Shown piece after piece: positions 23,196 to 31,279 of a stretch of DNA of 46,957 nt. The stretch's first letter is position 1; the number at the start of each line of letters is the position of its first letter. Where the stretch lies: positions 1 through 46,957 of the forward strand of contig JAICJH010000051.1 of NCBI GenBank assembly GCA_025928545.1, given 5' to 3'. This DNA is from Bryobacteraceae bacterium (GTDB lineage: Bacteria; Acidobacteriota; Terriglobia; Bryobacterales; Bryobacteraceae). The notes beneath the pieces were generated by a model that saw nothing but the letters and a program-made list of their open reading frames with translations, did no database searches and was not told the origin of the DNA. The position numbers were made by a program, and so were the translations under genes.

Positions 23196-24899
23196 TTAGA
23201 CATTTCCTTTCTTCATTTCCTCAGCCAGGTGTTCGGCTGCGCGCCAGGCGTTGGCCACGATGGTGAGCGTGACGTTCTTATCGGGATTACCGTTGAACGG
23301 CGCGGCATCGGCCACGACAAGGTTCTTCACTTCGTGCGCCTGCGACCACTTGTTCAATGCGGATTTCTTTGGATCGTCGCCCATCCGGACAGTGCCTGCC
23401 TCGTGAATGATCTGGCCGCCCTTCGAAATAGCCGTAGCCGGGTCAAAGGATCGGGTCGGCACGCGCCCTCCCATGGCTTCGATCATGGCTGTGAAGGTAT
23501 CGTGCATGTGCTGCACCATCTTGATTTCGTACGGCTGCGATTTCCAGTGGAACTTGAGGACCGGAATGCCCCATTGATCCACTTTCGTGTTATCGATTTC
23601 GCAGTACGAACTTTCATTCGGAATCATCTCGCCGCGTCCGGCAAAGCTCACGTTGGTGCCGTATTGCTGGCGGGCCGCCGCTTTAATGCCGGCGCCATAG
23701 CCCGCGCTGGCCGCCGCACCGCGGAACGATCCGATCTGCGGCATGCCGAAGCCGCCGCCGATTTCGATGTGGTAGCCGCGCGGGAAATCCTTGTTCTTCT
23801 TGTCGAGTTCCCACCACGGCACATACACGTGCATGCCTCCGATACCATCGCAATTGTGGCGCGGCATGTTTTCGAGCGCGGGCACTGCTCCGCCAAGCGA
23901 ATAACCCACGGTGTCTGTGAGGTAGCGGCCCACAACGCCGGAATTGTTCGCCACTCCTGCGGGGTACTTCGTGGACTTTGAATTGAGAAGCAAACGGGCG
24001 GATTCGCAGGCGCTGGCCGCCACCACCACCGCTCGGCAGCGGATCTGCTTTTCGGTTCGGGTGGCCTTATCGATATAAGATACTGCGCTGACCAGCCCTT
24101 CATCGTTTACGATCAACTCGCGGGCCATCGCGCCTGTGATGATGTTGAGCTTGCCGGTCTTCATGGCCGGAAAAATCATCGCCTGGCTGGAAGTAAATGC
24201 AGAAGCGGTGTGGCATCCCCGGCCGCATTGTCCGCAATAGTGGCAGGCGGCGCGGCCGTGAATGCCCTTGGTCAGCATCGCCATGCGCGACGGAATCACC
24301 GGGATGTTGAGCTTCTTGCCCGCGCGCTGCACAAGCATTTCGTGGACACGCGGAGCGACGGGCGGCAGAAACTTACCGTCGGGCGCGGTGCGGAGACCTT
24401 CATGGGTTCCCGTGACTCCCATGAATTCTTCGGCTTTGTCGTACCAGGGCGACATTTCGTCGTACGTCATCGGCCAGTCGAAACCGAGCCCATCGAAAGC
24501 CTGAGGCTTGAAATCGTAATCGGAGAAGCGCAGCGAAATACGGCCGTAGTGATTGGTGCGGCCGCCGAGAATGCGGGAGCGGAACCAGCGGAACTCTTCG
24601 CCCTGCGCGATGGAATAGGGCTCGCCAGGGACGTCCCAATAGCCGTTGGGCGCATTCCAGTAACCCCATTGCTGTTTGCCGAAGTAGGATTCCGCATTTG
24701 CACCACTGCCCCGGTGATTCACTTCCCAGGGCCAGACATGCTCTTTGAAATCCTTCATGGGATCGAGCATCGGACCGGCTTCGAGAAGAGTGACGTTGAT
24801 GCCGAGATCGGTCAGGACTTTGACGGTGGTGCCACCACCTGCGCCGGAACCGACAACTACGACGTCGTGTACCGCAGGGGCTCGCTGAACTTGCAACAT
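23196..24899 (-). CDS. GMC-family FAD-dependent oxidoreductase with a cysteine cluster (sugar/alcohol dehydrogenase large subunit)
   Basis: From ATG 24899 the protein has 567 residues. The FAD-binding GSGAGGGTTVKVL begins at residue 17. GGRTNHYGRISLRF and the C-terminal HEAGTVRMGDDP ... VADAAPFNGNPDKNVTLTIVANAWRAAEHLAEE are GMC signatures, with His and Asn as expected catalytic residues. Between them CHYCGQCGRGC (C209, C212, C215, C219) could hold an iron-sulfur cluster, as in FAD-glucose dehydrogenase large subunits. There is no own signal; the partner at 22535 has a Tat signal. It probably oxidises a sugar or sugar acid in the periplasm and passes electrons to the respiratory chain. A frame extended to 24944 is less likely. 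Confidence 0.9.
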   Translation of the reverse strand: MLQVQRAPAVHDVVVVGSGAGGGTTVKVLTDLGINVTLLEAGPMLDPMKDFKEHVWPWEVNHRGSGANAESYFGKQQWGYWNAPNGYWDVPGEPYSIAQGEEFRWFRSRILGGRTNHYGRISLRFSDYDFKPQAFDGLGFDWPMTYDEMSPWYDKAEEFMGVTGTHEGLRTAPDGKFLPPVAPRVHEMLVQRAGKKLNIPVIPSRMAMLTKGIHGRAACHYCGQCGRGCHTASAFTSSQAMIFPAMKTGKLNIITGAMARELIVNDEGLVSAVSYIDKATRTEKQIRCRAVVVAASACESARLLLNSKSTKYPAGVANNSGVVGRYLTDTVGYSLGGAVPALENMPRHNCDGIGGMHVYVPWWELDKKNKDFPRGYHIEIGGGFGMPQIGSFRGAAASAGYGAGIKAAARQQYGTNVSFAGRGEMIPNESSYCEIDNTKVDQWGIPVLKFHWKSQPYEIKMVQHMHDTFTAMIEAMGGRVPTRSFDPATAISKGGQIIHEAGTVRMGDDPKKSALNKWSQAHEVKNLVVADAAPFNGNPDKNVTLTIVANAWRAAEHLAEEMKKGNV

Positions 24900-24952
24900 G
24901 GCTTCAACTTTATCACCGAACCGGACGCGCTGGCAGAGCGCCAAATACCAGC

Positions 24953-26419
24953 TCAGGCCCGGGCTGAGGTACCAGCGATACCGAAGAAACGACGAATTCT
25001 GGCGAGCATTTGGGTCTGGCTTTCGGCCTGTCGCCGGAGGGCGGTTTCGCGGTCCAGTGTATCCCGTGCGGCAGAAAGTTCCACCTGTCTGTGGGCCATG
25101 ATGACGGACATGTCCTCGGCCAGATCCGGATGCGATTCCATCGTTTTCTGCAAGCCTGCTTTATCCAGGCAGTAACAAATGACTCGCGACAGAGCGGTCG
25201 CGGTTGCGCCCCTGGCTTCGCCTGTCAGCAGGGATGCTTCGCCAAAGAAATCGCCGGACCCGAATGTCGCCAGATCCTTCTCGGCGCCGTCGGGAGAACG
25301 GTACATGATCCCGACGCGCCCGGCCAGCACGAAGTACATGGAATCGCCCGGGTCGCCTTGTCGCAGGATGAGTTCGCCCGGAGCAAACGTATGGCGACGC
25401 AGGGAAGAAGAAAGCATGGTCAGATCCGCTTCTTCCAGAAGACGGAAAATGGGGATGCGGCGAAGAATGTCTTCCGGCGTCGCCTCTTCAAGCGGAGGCG
25501 CGGCGGCCTTCTGCTCAATGAGCAGCGAGATTTCCGAAGCCTTAATTCCTGCGCGGTCAAGCGCGTAATAGATCCGGTGCAGTACGCCGGATAGCGGCAC
25601 CGTGTCGTGGCCTGGCTTCGAAAACCACACGACCGCCCGATACATGATGTGGCCGGGAGTCATCTCCTGAATCAGGCAACGGGGCTGCGGTTCCGTCGCA
25701 ACGCCGTCAATCGGCGAACTGCGGAGAGCCAGTTCGACAGCCATGATGACCTCATGCGGGTCGTAACAGTACGGCATGGCGAAGGGAATGAAGTGGCGAT
25801 GGGCCGGTGAAACGATCAGAAATGCTGATTTGGTCAGGAAGCTGTTCGGAATTACGACGCTATCGCCGTCCGACGTTTTGATAGACGTATGCCGGAGGCG
25901 TACATGCTGAACCCAGCCGGCGTATTCGCCGCAGCGGATGTAGTCTCCCACATTGACGCTGTCCTCCAGCTGAAGCGTCATGCCGCCGGCAAGATTGCTC
26001 AACATGTCCTGAAGCGCTAATCCCACTACCGCCGTAGCGACCGCCGACGTTGCAAAAAGGCTGGTGGCGTTGATCCCCAGGCGAGTCAGTAATTCAATGA
26101 CTGCGGCCGCGTACGCCGCAACAATCGCGATTTCGCTGGCAAACTTCGGTAGCCTGACTTTGGCGAGAGCGAAATCAAAGACGATCAGGAATCCGAGCTG
26201 CGCGGCGGCCAGAATCAGGAGTGTACGGGCCACCTCATCGGCTATCAGAGTTGGAAGTTTCCAGTGGGCGCCGGCAGTCGCATAGACGCCAACCGCTCCC
26301 CAAAGAATCAGAAATCCGAGCGCTGTGCGGACGCGCGCACGCTCGCGCTCCAGAAGTTTCCACAAGACAGCGGCAGCCACGAACAGGCCGGCGGCTATCC
26401 AGATTGAGTAGGCGGGCAA
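24953..26419 (-). CDS. MscS-like channel with C-terminal cyclic-nucleotide-binding domain
   Basis: The 488-residue protein starts at a TTG and opens with membrane helices (about residues 4-20, 31-50, 63-83 and 95-117). The MscS pore and beta domain follow: SLFATSAVATAVVGLALQDMLSNLAGGMTLQLEDSVNVGDYI and SIKTSDGDSVVIPNSFLTKSA (key parts only). From about residue 325 comes a cNMP-binding domain (IPIFRLLEEADLTML, LILRQGDPGDSMYFVLAGRVGIM, FGSGDFFGEASLLTGEARGATATAL) and a helical tail. This is the bCNG-channel layout. It lies 53 bases upstream of the GMC gene on the same strand; a functional link is not clear. Confidence 0.9.
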   Translation of the reverse strand: MPAYSIWIAAGLFVAAAVLWKLLERERARVRTALGFLILWGAVGVYATAGAHWKLPTLIADEVARTLLILAAAQLGFLIVFDFALAKVRLPKFASEIAIVAAYAAAVIELLTRLGINATSLFATSAVATAVVGLALQDMLSNLAGGMTLQLEDSVNVGDYIRCGEYAGWVQHVRLRHTSIKTSDGDSVVIPNSFLTKSAFLIVSPAHRHFIPFAMPYCYDPHEVIMAVELALRSSPIDGVATEPQPRCLIQEMTPGHIMYRAVVWFSKPGHDTVPLSGVLHRIYYALDRAGIKASEISLLIEQKAAAPPLEEATPEDILRRIPIFRLLEEADLTMLSSSLRRHTFAPGELILRQGDPGDSMYFVLAGRVGIMYRSPDGAEKDLATFGSGDFFGEASLLTGEARGATATALSRVICYCLDKAGLQKTMESHPDLAEDMSVIMAHRQVELSAARDTLDRETALRRQAESQTQMLARIRRFFGIAGTSARA

Positions 26420-26477
26420 GAGAGTTTTATTCTAGCCGAAGCACGAAAGACCTGCAGGCGCTGCCAGAATTACAGCG

Positions 26478-27749
26478 TCAGGAATTCGCGATTTCAAAAC
26501 TTTCACGAGCTGCCTGAACCGTGCGCTCCAGATCCGCGGGCGAATGCTCCGTTGAGACGAACAGCGCCTCGAACTGAGAGGGCGGTAAATAAATTCCGCG
26601 GTCGATCATCGCATGAAAAAAGCGCTTAAACCGGCTGGTTTCGCTGTGTTTAGCGGAATCGTAATCGATCACCGGAGCGGGCGTAAAGAACCAGGTCATC
26701 ATGGAACCCACGCGATTCACGGTCACTCCCTGCGGCGCAGCCGCCGCTAAAGACGCCGTCGCGGATTTGAACTGCGCATAGATCTCCGGATGGCTCTGGA
26801 TGTGCCGAAGCATCGCCAACCCTGCGCTGACGGCGAGAGGATTCCCCGATAATGTGCCCGCCTGATAAATCGGCCCACTGGGCGCAACATGCGACATGAT
26901 CTCCTGCCGGCCGCCGTAAGCCGCAATCGGAAGACCGCCGCCAATCACCTTGCCCAGGGTCGTCAGATCGGGTTTTATCCCGTAAAGCTCCTGGGCGCCA
27001 CCCTGCGCCACCCGGAAGCCGGTCATTACTTCGTCGAAAATCAGCAGGGAATCGTGCGCCGCGGTGATCTTTCGCAGCGATTCCAGAAATCCCGGCACCG
27101 GAGGAATGCAGCCCATATTGCCGCAGACCGGCTCGACGATAATAGCCGCAATCTTCGGCCCGTGCGCCGCAAAAGCCTGCTCCACGGCTTCCGCGTTATT
27201 GAACGGCAGCGTAATGGTCGTGTCGCTAAACCCTTTTGGTACACCGGGGGAGTCGGGCAGACCTAAAGTAGCCACCCCCGAACCCGCTTTTACAAGCAGG
27301 GAATCCACATGGCCGTGATAGCAGCCTTCGAACTTGATCGTGATGTCGCGTCCAGTGAAACCTCGCGCCACCCGGAGCGCACTCATCGTGGCTTCGGTTC
27401 CTGAATTCACCAGGCGCACGAGTTCCATCGACGGCACCATCGCACGGATCGTCTCCGCGAGGTCAATCTCCTGCTCGGTAGGCGCACCAAAGCTCGTCCC
27501 GCGTGTGAGCGCTTCCTCAATGGCAGCCAGAATCTCCGGATGCCGGTGACCGAGCAGCAGCGGCCCCCACGACCCGATGTAGTCGATGTATTCATTGCCA
27601 TCGGCGTCGAAAATATGAGAACCCTGGCCGCGCGCGATAAATGGAGGAGTACCGCCCACCCCACGCCAGGCGCGCACCGGGGAATTCACGCCGCCAGGAA
27701 TAGCTCGCTGGGCGCGTTCAAAGAGTTTTTGGGATTTTACAGAGGTCAT
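26478..27749 (-). CDS. hemL: Glutamate-1-semialdehyde 2,1-aminomutase HemL
   Basis: The 423-residue, full-length class III aminotransferase-fold enzyme carries the typical blocks: FERAQRAIPGGVNSPVRAWRGVGGTPPFI, YIGSWGPLLLGHRHPEI, VNSGTEATMSALRVARGFTGR, KFEGCYHGHVDSLLVKAGSG, LIFDEVMTGFRVAQGGAQE and the PLP lysine in TLGKVIGGGLP (key parts only). It makes 5-aminolevulinate in the C5 pathway of heme synthesis. It is on the same strand as its neighbours but separated by 58 and 39 bases; no other heme gene is nearby. Confidence 0.97.
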   Translation of the reverse strand: MTSVKSQKLFERAQRAIPGGVNSPVRAWRGVGGTPPFIARGQGSHIFDADGNEYIDYIGSWGPLLLGHRHPEILAAIEEALTRGTSFGAPTEQEIDLAETIRAMVPSMELVRLVNSGTEATMSALRVARGFTGRDITIKFEGCYHGHVDSLLVKAGSGVATLGLPDSPGVPKGFSDTTITLPFNNAEAVEQAFAAHGPKIAAIIVEPVCGNMGCIPPVPGFLESLRKITAAHDSLLIFDEVMTGFRVAQGGAQELYGIKPDLTTLGKVIGGGLPIAAYGGRQEIMSHVAPSGPIYQAGTLSGNPLAVSAGLAMLRHIQSHPEIYAQFKSATASLAAAAPQGVTVNRVGSMMTWFFTPAPVIDYDSAKHSETSRFKRFFHAMIDRGIYLPPSQFEALFVSTEHSPADLERTVQAARESFEIANS

Positions 27750-27788
27750 CGGTTTACGTACAAGTGATGGTTGAATACAAGTGCTGGA

Positions 27789-28802
27789 TTAATTTCCGGC
27801 TGCGCGGCACTCATTATAAATGCGTTCCACAATCTCCAGGGCTGCCAGGCCTTCTTCGCCGCCTACCAGTGGCTTGCGCCGGTTCCGGACCGCATCGCCA
27901 AAATCGCGGAACTGCCGCTCGAAAGGTTCGAGCGAAATCGCCATGGGGTCGGAAGCACCGGAAGCTACACCAGTCGAGATGGGCGGCGGATCCTTCCGGC
28001 TGGCTTCTTCGTCGCCCTGGACGTCCCACACCGTCAGTTGATCGCCCGTGACAATGGCGGTCCCGCGAGTCCCATGAAGTTCCACCCGCTCCGAGTATCC
28101 CGGCCATAAAGCAGTCGAAGCCTGAATGACACCCGTCGCTCCGTTCTCGAAGCGGAGCAGGGCATTGACCACATCTTCCGATTCGATCTTATGCAGCGCC
28201 CCCAACTGCCACATGGCCTGAACTTCTTTCACCGGGCCAGCCAGCCAACGCAGAATATCGATCTGGTGAATCGCCTGGTTGATCAGCGCGCCGCCTCCCT
28301 CTGTCGCCCAACTGCCTTTGATGGGACGCGAGTAGTATTCAGCGGAACGAAACCATTTCACATAGGCATCGCATTGGATCAGCCGCCCTAGCCGCCCGGC
28401 GTCAATCGCACGCCGCAGGAAGATGCTGCAATCGTCGAAGCGGTGCTGGCTGGCAACGCCGAGCACGATCCCCGCAGCCCGGGCCACTTCGATCATCTCC
28501 CGCGCAACCGCCGTGCTGACCGCCATCGGCTTCTGTACCTGCACGGCTTTGCCGTATTTGGCGGCCAGGCGCACCGGTTCCAGACGGAAATCCGGGAACG
28601 TGCAGACATCCACGAAATCGACATCCGGGAGCCGGCAAATGTCTTCCACTCCCGCCACAGCCACGCCGCCGTACTTATCCGCGAAAGCCTGGGCGCTCGC
28701 CGGATTGATATCCGTACACGCGGCGACGCCAAACCCAATATTCCGATAAGCCTGCGCGTGTTTGTGGGAAATAGCCCCGGTGCCAACTATTCCGGCGTTC
28801 AT
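27789..28802 (-). CDS. Gfo/Idh/MocA-family NAD(P)-dependent oxidoreductase
   Basis: From ATG 28802 (337 aa) the protein begins directly with the nucleotide-binding motif MNAGIVGTGAISHKHAQAY. The family's lysine motif is VQKPMAVSTAVAREMI (usual EKP, here QKP). The substrate domain holds SQHRFDDC, GRLIQCDAYVKWFR, GSWATEGGGALINQAIHQIDILRWLAG with the conserved HQID (key parts only). A start at 28832 is also open, but it would leave two bases to the divergent gene, and the putative promoter core lies downstream of it. The sugar or inositol substrate is unknown. Confidence 0.88.
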   Translation of the reverse strand: MNAGIVGTGAISHKHAQAYRNIGFGVAACTDINPASAQAFADKYGGVAVAGVEDICRLPDVDFVDVCTFPDFRLEPVRLAAKYGKAVQVQKPMAVSTAVAREMIEVARAAGIVLGVASQHRFDDCSIFLRRAIDAGRLGRLIQCDAYVKWFRSAEYYSRPIKGSWATEGGGALINQAIHQIDILRWLAGPVKEVQAMWQLGALHKIESEDVVNALLRFENGATGVIQASTALWPGYSERVELHGTRGTAIVTGDQLTVWDVQGDEEASRKDPPPISTGVASGASDPMAISLEPFERQFRDFGDAVRNRRKPLVGGEEGLAALEIVERIYNECRAAGN

Positions 28803-28814
28803 AGAGTAAGGGAC

Positions 28815-28822
28815 ATTATAAT
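28815..28822. promoter_or_regulatory. Palindromic ATTATAAT, possible shared -10 box of two divergent genes
   Basis: The eight bases read the same on both strands and contain TATAAT in each direction. The plus-strand copy ends 12 bases before the ATG at 28835, and the minus-strand copy 12 bases before the ATG at 28802. The -35 regions are poor matches, so this rests on the -10 alone. Confidence 0.4.
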
Positions 28823-28834
28823 GAAGGCTCATCG

Positions 28835-29860
28835 ATGAGAGACATCCGAGCTGTAATCCCAGCCGCTTGCTGCGCGCTGTTGCTGTCTTCCTGCGGCACG
28901 CAGGTGCCCGCCGGCGTGGCTGCTACTGTAAACGCACGGCCGATCTACTACACCGAGATCGATAACACCTATAAGTCGCAGTTTCCCGCTCAGGGCGAGG
29001 GCGAAAACGAAGACCAGATCCAGTTGCGCCGGATCGAAATCCTGGGCTCTCTGATCGATAACGAAATCATGTTCCAGCGGGCCGAGAAGGCCAGCCTGGT
29101 TGCCACCGACGCCGATGTTACCGCCCGCCTCACCGAAATGAAGGCGCCTTACACCACCGAAGAATTCGATAAACAGTTGAAAGATTGGGGCACAACCCTC
29201 GATCAGCTCAAGGAACGAATTCGCAAGGACGAAAGCGTCAAGAAGCTTTTCAACAAGGAAATCACGTCCAAGATCAATATTTCGGACGCCGACGTGACAA
29301 CCTTCTACAACGCGAATCGCGGCAGCTTCAATCTTCCCGAGCCACAGGTCCACATGGCGCAGATTCTGGTGACCCCCAACGACGATCCCAACGCCCGCAA
29401 CCTGAAGAACGACAAAGCCAAAAACGACGCCGAGGCCCGCCAGAAAATCAAGGCCATCGAAACGCGGCTCAAGCAGGGCGAAGATTTCGCGATGGTGGCG
29501 CAGAATTATTCGGAAGATCCGCAATCCACTCCGAATGGCGGCGATCTCGGGTTCCTTGCCGAGTCGGCGCTGGATAAGTCGAGCCCGGAGCTGAAGCGGC
29601 TCGTCCTCTCCATGCGGCCCGGAAGCATTTCACCGATCATTCCCAGCCCGGACGGCTACCGAATCCTGAAGGTGATTTCCCGCGAACCAGCCGGGCAGCG
29701 CGAACTGGGCGACCCGCGCGTCCAGCAGACCATCCGCGAGACCCTGCTGAGCCGCCGCGATCAGCTGCTGAAATCGGCCTATTATGGCGTGGCTCGCAAT
29801 GAAGCCAAAGTCATGGATTACATGGCCATCAAAATCTTCAACGGCGACGCCAAAAAGTAA
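28835..29860 (+). CDS. Lipoprotein peptidyl-prolyl isomerase (parvulin, SurA/PrsA-like)
   Basis: The 341-residue protein has a lipoprotein signal (AACCALLLSSC-GT, lipobox LSSC). A SurA-type N-terminal helical chaperone region follows (VAATVNARPIYYTEIDNTY, RRIEILGSLIDNEIMFQRAEK). The parvulin domain lies at about residues 178-290 (VHMAQILVTPND, KQGEDFAMVAQNYSEDPQSTPNGGDLGFLAES, MRPGSISPIIPSPDGYRILKV; key parts only). AAGG is eight bases before the ATG. It probably helps fold exported or outer-membrane proteins from the periplasm. The tail after the domain is helical and charged. Confidence 0.92.
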   Translation: MRDIRAVIPAACCALLLSSCGTQVPAGVAATVNARPIYYTEIDNTYKSQFPAQGEGENEDQIQLRRIEILGSLIDNEIMFQRAEKASLVATDADVTARLTEMKAPYTTEEFDKQLKDWGTTLDQLKERIRKDESVKKLFNKEITSKINISDADVTTFYNANRGSFNLPEPQVHMAQILVTPNDDPNARNLKNDKAKNDAEARQKIKAIETRLKQGEDFAMVAQNYSEDPQSTPNGGDLGFLAESALDKSSPELKRLVLSMRPGSISPIIPSPDGYRILKVISREPAGQRELGDPRVQQTIRETLLSRRDQLLKSAYYGVARNEAKVMDYMAIKIFNGDAKK

Positions 29861-29876
29861 CGGCTATTCTGGTCGC

Positions 29877-30716
29877 ATGCCGTGCGCACCAGAAATCCTG
29901 AAGAACGTTTCCCTCTTTGCTCTGCTGGATCCCGATGAGACGGCCGTACTCGCGGCCCAGGTTGAAGTCAGATCCTTCGCCGCCCGTCAGCGAATTTACC
30001 GGCTGGGAGAAGCCGGCGATCGCGCCTATGTCGTCGTCTCGGGCTCGGTCGAAGTCAGCACCGTCGACCAGGACCAGCAGGAGGTTGTCCTCGACAAACC
30101 TGCCGCCGGAGATTTCTTCGGCTTTGCCTCGATGATTGCCGAGACGGCACACGAAACCAGCGCTATTGCTCTTGAAGAAACTGTCTGCATAGAAATCGAC
30201 CGTCACGACATCCTGACCCTGTTGCAGGTCAAGCCGCATGCCGGACTCGACATGATGGCAGTGCTCGGACGGCAATTTCACGCCGCACAGCAACTGGTTC
30301 GCGTTCGGGCGGCCCGCAATCCCAATGAATTGATCGAAGAGCAGGAAACGACCGGTGAACACATCGCCGATAACGTCGCACGCTTTGGCGGATCGTGGGC
30401 CTTCATCATCACGTTTGCCATCGTGCTGGTAACCTACACCGCCGCGAACGTTATTCTCGGAAGATCCGCCTGGGATCCCTACCCGTTCATTCTGCTCAAT
30501 CTGTTCCTGTCGATGCTGGCCGCGATTCAGGCACCCGTCATCATGATGAGTCAGAACCGGCAGGATAAGAAGGATCGCCTTCGCAGTGAACTGGATTTCG
30601 ACGTTAACCGCAGAGCGGAGGCAGAGATTCAGTTACTGGCCCGCAAGATGCGCGCCATGGACGACAAACTAGACGATATGACCGACCTGTTGCGCGCCGC
30701 GCCCCGCAATCCGTAG
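29877..30716 (+). CDS. Cyclic-nucleotide-binding protein fused to DUF1003 membrane domain
   Basis: From ATG 29877 (279 aa) the protein opens with a cNMP-binding domain (LKNVSLFALLDPDETAVLAAQ, RIYRLGEAGDRAYVVVSGSVEV, AAGDFFGFASMIAETAHETSAIALEE; residues about 5-125). DUF1003 follows, with two membrane helices (about 162-180 and 195-215) and the family signature PFILLNLFLSMLAAIQAPVIMMSQNRQDKKDR, then a helical tail (RAEAEIQLLARKMRAMDDKLDDM; key parts only). It starts 16 bases after the parvulin gene, probably in the same transcript. A frame starting at 29784 overlaps the parvulin gene and is rejected. The ligand and the effect on the membrane are unknown. Confidence 0.88.
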   Translation: MPCAPEILKNVSLFALLDPDETAVLAAQVEVRSFAARQRIYRLGEAGDRAYVVVSGSVEVSTVDQDQQEVVLDKPAAGDFFGFASMIAETAHETSAIALEETVCIEIDRHDILTLLQVKPHAGLDMMAVLGRQFHAAQQLVRVRAARNPNELIEEQETTGEHIADNVARFGGSWAFIITFAIVLVTYTAANVILGRSAWDPYPFILLNLFLSMLAAIQAPVIMMSQNRQDKKDRLRSELDFDVNRRAEAEIQLLARKMRAMDDKLDDMTDLLRAAPRNP

Positions 30717-30727
30717 CGGCGTCCGCC

Positions 30728-30844
30728 CTAATATCCGGCCGGGGCAATCGTGAACAACACTGCCAGAATAAAAGTCGGAATCACTGCGACGCCGGCGATG
30801 ATCCCCAACAAACTCAATTGATTGCGTCGTATGGAAAACGTCAT
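30728..30844 (-). CDS. Membrane microprotein, 38 aa
   Basis: A short frame starts at ATG 30844 after AAGGAGATTGCCCTAC (AGGAG eight to nine bases upstream) and ends with TAG at 30728. The product begins MTFSIRRNQLSLLGIIAG and continues as one hydrophobic helix (about residues 11-34) with a central Pro23, ending APAGY. A strong ribosome site, a basic N-terminus and a clean helix argue that it is real. It is convergent with the DUF1003 gene. The function is unknown; such proteins often bind a larger membrane partner. Confidence 0.6.
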   Translation of the reverse strand: MTFSIRRNQLSLLGIIAGVAVIPTFILAVLFTIAPAGY

Positions 30845-30912
30845 GTAGGGCAATCTCCTTCGATTGTTTCCGATTCAACCCTACGCCTTTTCGACTCCGG
30901 ATGCAAGGGTCG

Positions 30913-31200
30913 CTAATCCCAGGGCGGCAACCCGTCGTCGCCTGCGTCCGGTTCGGTCGATTCCGTCGATTCGATCGGCGGCTTTTCCGCTTCGCCGAAT
31001 AGCGAAGTCTGCACGACGTTCGGGTAAGAACGCTTTGCATCGTCCACCATATACAGCGCCCTGCATTTGGGGCACTGAAACCAATATTCGAAATAGTAAG
31101 CTCCGGTTTTCTTCGCGGGCGGTTTCGCGTGAGACTTTCGGACTACCGGCGTCAGACAGTGTTTGCATGGCTGACCCGCCTGGGTGATTTTTATTGCCAC
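30913..31200 (-). CDS. Zinc-ribbon protein of unknown function, about 95 aa
   Basis: The C-terminal part of the frame is clearly coding: QPCKHCLTPVVRKSH and WFQCPKCRALYMVDD form a two-CxxC zinc ribbon, followed by an acidic Pro/Glu/Asp-rich tail ending GDDGLPPWD. The start is uncertain. GTG 31200 gives MAIKITQAGQPC, a natural beginning; GTG 31218 is an alternative. ATG starts further upstream would overlap the divergent BlaI gene and its promoter. It could bind nucleic acid or protein, but there is no direct clue. Confidence 0.6.
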   Translation of the reverse strand: MAIKITQAGQPCKHCLTPVVRKSHAKPPAKKTGAYYFEYWFQCPKCRALYMVDDAKRSYPNVVQTSLFGEAEKPPIESTESTEPDAGDDGLPPWD

Positions 31201-31237
31201 TGAATATCGGTTTACCACAACTGCCCGAATTTCGTTG

Positions 31238-31266
31238 TTGACATGCCCAGCGGTAACTGTTATAAA
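31238..31266 (+). promoter_or_regulatory. Housekeeping-type promoter of the first BlaI/M56 operon
   Basis: TTGACA (31238-31243), a 17-base spacer, and TATAAA (31261-31266). This is the best sigma-70-like promoter I see in the window. The start codon at 31280 lies only 14 bases after the -10 box, so the mRNA leader would be very short and without a ribosome site. Confidence 0.7.
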
Positions 31267-31267
31267 G

Positions 31268-31279
31268 TCTAGCAGTAGA
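31268..31279 (+). promoter_or_regulatory. Candidate BlaI operator half-sites at the transcription start
   Basis: TCTA-GCAG-TAGA is a perfect four-base inverted repeat placed between the -10 box and the start codon, where a BlaI-type repressor would block initiation. It is short, so chance is possible. Confidence 0.35.

Noticed and set aside
23013..25175. Two plus-strand open frames of about 320 codons over the GMC and subunit-3 genes
   Set aside because: Antisense shadows; no domain, and the minus-strand genes have full motif sets.
28829..29524. Minus-strand open frame of 231 codons over the parvulin gene, rich in hydrophobic residues
   Set aside because: It mirrors the parvulin reading frame and has no start region of its own.
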